A DNA stretch of 17,203 bases. Origin: Bordetella parapertussis. GTDB lineage: Bacteria > Pseudomonadota > Gammaproteobacteria > Burkholderiales > Burkholderiaceae_C. The translations under genes were made by a program, and so were the position numbers. This document shows positions 16,201-17,203 of the stretch, piece after piece. The notes below the pieces were generated by a model. It was not told the origin of the DNA. It did not search any database and saw only the letters and a program-made list of their open reading frames with translations. Every line of letters starts with the position of its first letter. Positions within the stretch are counted from its first letter, which is position 1. The DNA lies in the NCBI GenBank assembly GCA_945900685.1, contig CAMDJS010000035.1, positions 1 through 17,203 on the forward strand, in the 5' to 3' direction.

Positions 16201-17185
16201 TTGCGCCTTCGTCGCGGATCTCCCCGCCTGCGCCTGTGGCCGCGCCAGGAAAAGGCGAAATCGCGGTCGGGTGGTTGTGCGTTTCCACCTTCATCAAAAT
16301 ATGTTGAACACCGCTGCTTTTGTCGTAACGCGGCATGTAACCGGTCAGCGCCGCACTGAAGCGTTCGACCTGATGGCCTTGCATGATGGCCGCGTTGTCC
16401 GAATACGCCACCACCGTGTGCTGCGGGTTGGTCTTGTGCGTGTAACGGATCATGCCGAACAAACTGTGTGTTTGTGCTTGACCATTGATCACAAAATCCG
16501 CATTGAAAATTTTGTGCCTGCAATGCTCGCTATTGGCTTGCGCAAACATCATCAACTCGGCGTCTGTCGGGTTGCGTTGAAGCTGCGTGAATGCTTGTTG
16601 CAAATAATCTATTTCATCGTCTGCCAGCGCCAAGCCGCTGTCTTTATTGGCTTGAACCAGTGCGTCACGTCCTCGTTTCAAAACATCCACAGTTTGCATT
16701 TTTGTGGCGGCTAAAGGGCTCAATAGAGCCAGTGCAGCCTTGACATCGGGCCAGACTGATTCGGTCATGCGGTCGTGCAATACCGAGTCAATAGCGGCCA
16801 TTTGATCTTGCAATCCTTGCAAGTCCGGCAACGTCAAGTCGTAACGTGTCAAACGTTCAAGCCGGTGAACACCAAAGCCGCAATTGCGAGCGATGTCAGT
16901 GGCTTTGGATGCCCAAGGAGAAATGGTGCCTAAGCGTGGCGAGATGACTTTGGAACATGAACCGGGCTTAATCGCAAATTGAGTGACAAATTCAGCATCC
17001 AGCAATTGGCAAAGCCGTTGAGATTCTTGCGGTTTGAGCGCTTTGTCTGTGGCCACCAAATACACATGGCAGGCGGACACAGATTCAATCAGTGAATTGA
17101 TGTCTTGCAGAGAAGTCAGCAAACGACGAGTTTTCAGAGCACTGAAGGCTTGGGAGCCCTGAAAGGTACTGATTTGGAGGGTCAC
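13208..17185 (-). CDS. purL: Phosphoribosylformylglycinamidine synthase, large single-chain PurL
   Basis: This 1325-residue enzyme catalyses the fourth step of purine synthesis: FGAR plus glutamine plus ATP gives FGAM. An N-terminal domain (to about 150) and linker precede [15 protein letters not shown] (217-231). The ATP-binding block [20 protein letters not shown] (301-320) is followed by [12 protein letters not shown], and a second synthetase half contains GKDSLSMRT. The C-terminal class I glutaminase has the nucleophile Cys1165 in GVCNGCQMF and the His1286/Glu1288 pair in PHPERVFRQ. The length matches the gammaproteobacterial and betaproteobacterial type (E. coli 1295), not the split PurLQS type. 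The start is a GTG at 17183-17185 ([10 protein letters not shown]), with AAGAAG about nine bases upstream. The upstream promoter lies beyond the window. Confidence 0.97.
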   Translation of the reverse strand: MTLQISTFQGSQAFSALKTRRLLTSLQDINSLIESVSACHVYLVATDKALKPQESQRLCQLLDAEFVTQFAIKPGSCSKVISPRLGTISPWASKATDIARNCGFGVHRLERLTRYDLTLPDLQGLQDQMAAIDSVLHDRMTESVWPDVKAALALLSPLAATKMQTVDVLKRGRDALVQANKDSGLALADDEIDYLQQAFTQLQRNPTDAELMMFAQANSEHCRHKIFNADFVINGQAQTHSLFGMIRYTHKTNPQHTVVAYSDNAAIMQGHQVERFSAALTGYMPRYDKSSGVQHILMKVETHNHPTAISPFPGAATGAGGEIRDEGATGRGAKPKAGLTGFSVSKLWGSNIGQAAHMASALQIMTEGPLGGAAFNNEFGRPNLLGYFREYEQVVNGVQRGYHKPIMLAGGLGVVREELTHKLLFPAGTLLIQLGGPGMRIGMGGGAASSLASGSNAVSLDFDSVQRGNPEIQRRAQEVIDHCNALGKDTPILAIHDVGAGGLSNAFPELVNDAGRGARFDLRQVPLEESGLSPKEIWSNESQERYVLAIAPDSLAQFQFFCERERCPFAVVGVTTDEAHLTVKHTDTIDAVDMPLDVLLGNPPKMTRDVQRLDSQVQDFQANDLSLQDAVLKVLSHPTVASKRFLITIGDRTVGGLSHRDQMVGPWQVPVADCAITSADYKGVAGEAMSLGERTPLAAINAPASGRMAVAEAITNLLAAPFSLDRVKLSANWMAACGEPGEDAALFDTVKAVGLELCPALGISIPVGKDSLSMRTRWQNNGQSMQVTSPVSLIVTAFATLEDVRGNVTPQLNVTEADTSLILIDLGRGQQRMGGSILAQATEQAGGAVPDLDDAQDLKQLVNAINDLRAKGWILAYHDRSDGGLLACVAEMAFAGHVGVALNVDLLVTEGDGISDSRADHGDSKNWSQQVSARRGELTLKALFNEELGAVIQVRTEVRDQVMQTLRLHGLSVCSHVIGKTRPVTSSISKGVGELSVWRDAKEIFSASLFDLHQVWDSVSWRICRERDNPQAADAEHAAAGLPDDPGLHVHLTPGALDNVAAPYIHKQRPRVAVLREQGVNSHVEMAYAFTEAGFEAYDVHMTDLQQGRANLKDFQGLVACGGFSYGDTLGAGKGWARSITFNTALSDQFQTFFERKNTFALGVCNGCQMFAELAVLIPGAQDWPRFTNNQSERFEARLSQVEVMASPSLFFQGMAGSRLPIAVAHGEGYADFSERGSADKVLGVMRFTDHHGKATETYPFNPNGSPGGLTAVTTADGRFTAMMPHPERVFRQLQFSWTAQSNFQKSTDFSPWMRIWRNARRWVD

Positions 17186-17203
17186 TTGTCAGTCTTCTTA
17201 AAG

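Noticed and set aside
15936-16523. 195-codon minus-strand open frame within purL in another frame
   Set aside because: It is an out-of-frame shadow of purL, with low-complexity Arg/Gln-rich content.

Overview
The window reads as chromosomal DNA of a betaproteobacterium of order Burkholderiales, most likely a Comamonadaceae-like freshwater organism. This rests on the protein style (LivH/M/G/F, AlkK-type ligase, PurL) and the gene neighbourhood (msrB, yciB, bolA, parvulin, purL), plus a GC content that looks to be just above 50 % by eye. No taxon was confirmed by a search. Coding density is very high and no gene-free stretch exceeds 300 bases. I see no tRNA, rRNA, insertion sequence, CRISPR array or phage gene.

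Region 1 (1-9047, all minus strand) is a roughly 9 kb catabolic cluster. In transcription order it holds an AlkK-type acyl-CoA ligase, a periplasmic substrate-binding protein, the permeases LivH and LivM, the ATPases LivG and LivF, a 700-residue enoyl-CoA hydratase/3-hydroxyacyl-CoA dehydrogenase, and the first 22 codons of a thiolase cut by the window edge. The liv genes overlap or nearly touch. The picture is of a carboxylic acid imported by a branched-chain-amino-acid-type (HAAT) ABC transporter, activated with CoA and degraded by beta-oxidation; the substrate is not visible from sequence. Two short intergenic regions, ahead of the binding protein and ahead of the hydratase/dehydrogenase gene, carry strong inverted repeats that look like operators.

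Region 2 (9111-11864, plus strand) is divergent from region 1 across 63 bases. It is a tightly coupled run of selO, msrB, yciB and a bolA-family gene, each joined to the next by a 4-base ATGA stop/start overlap. It combines protein AMPylation and methionine sulfoxide repair with an inner-membrane envelope protein and a BolA protein. A parvulin-type prolyl isomerase with a signal peptide follows after 60 bases and ends at a strong, probably bidirectional terminator.

Region 3 (12766-17185, minus strand) holds purL, encoding the large FGAM synthase, followed by a 132-codon gene of unknown function that converges on the parvulin gene.

The most interesting observation is that the degenerate ATPase motifs of the Liv-type transporter (Walker A Lys to Arg and no switch His in LivF, non-canonical signature in LivG) all fall in the same composite ATP site. 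This implies a strongly asymmetric ABC transporter.
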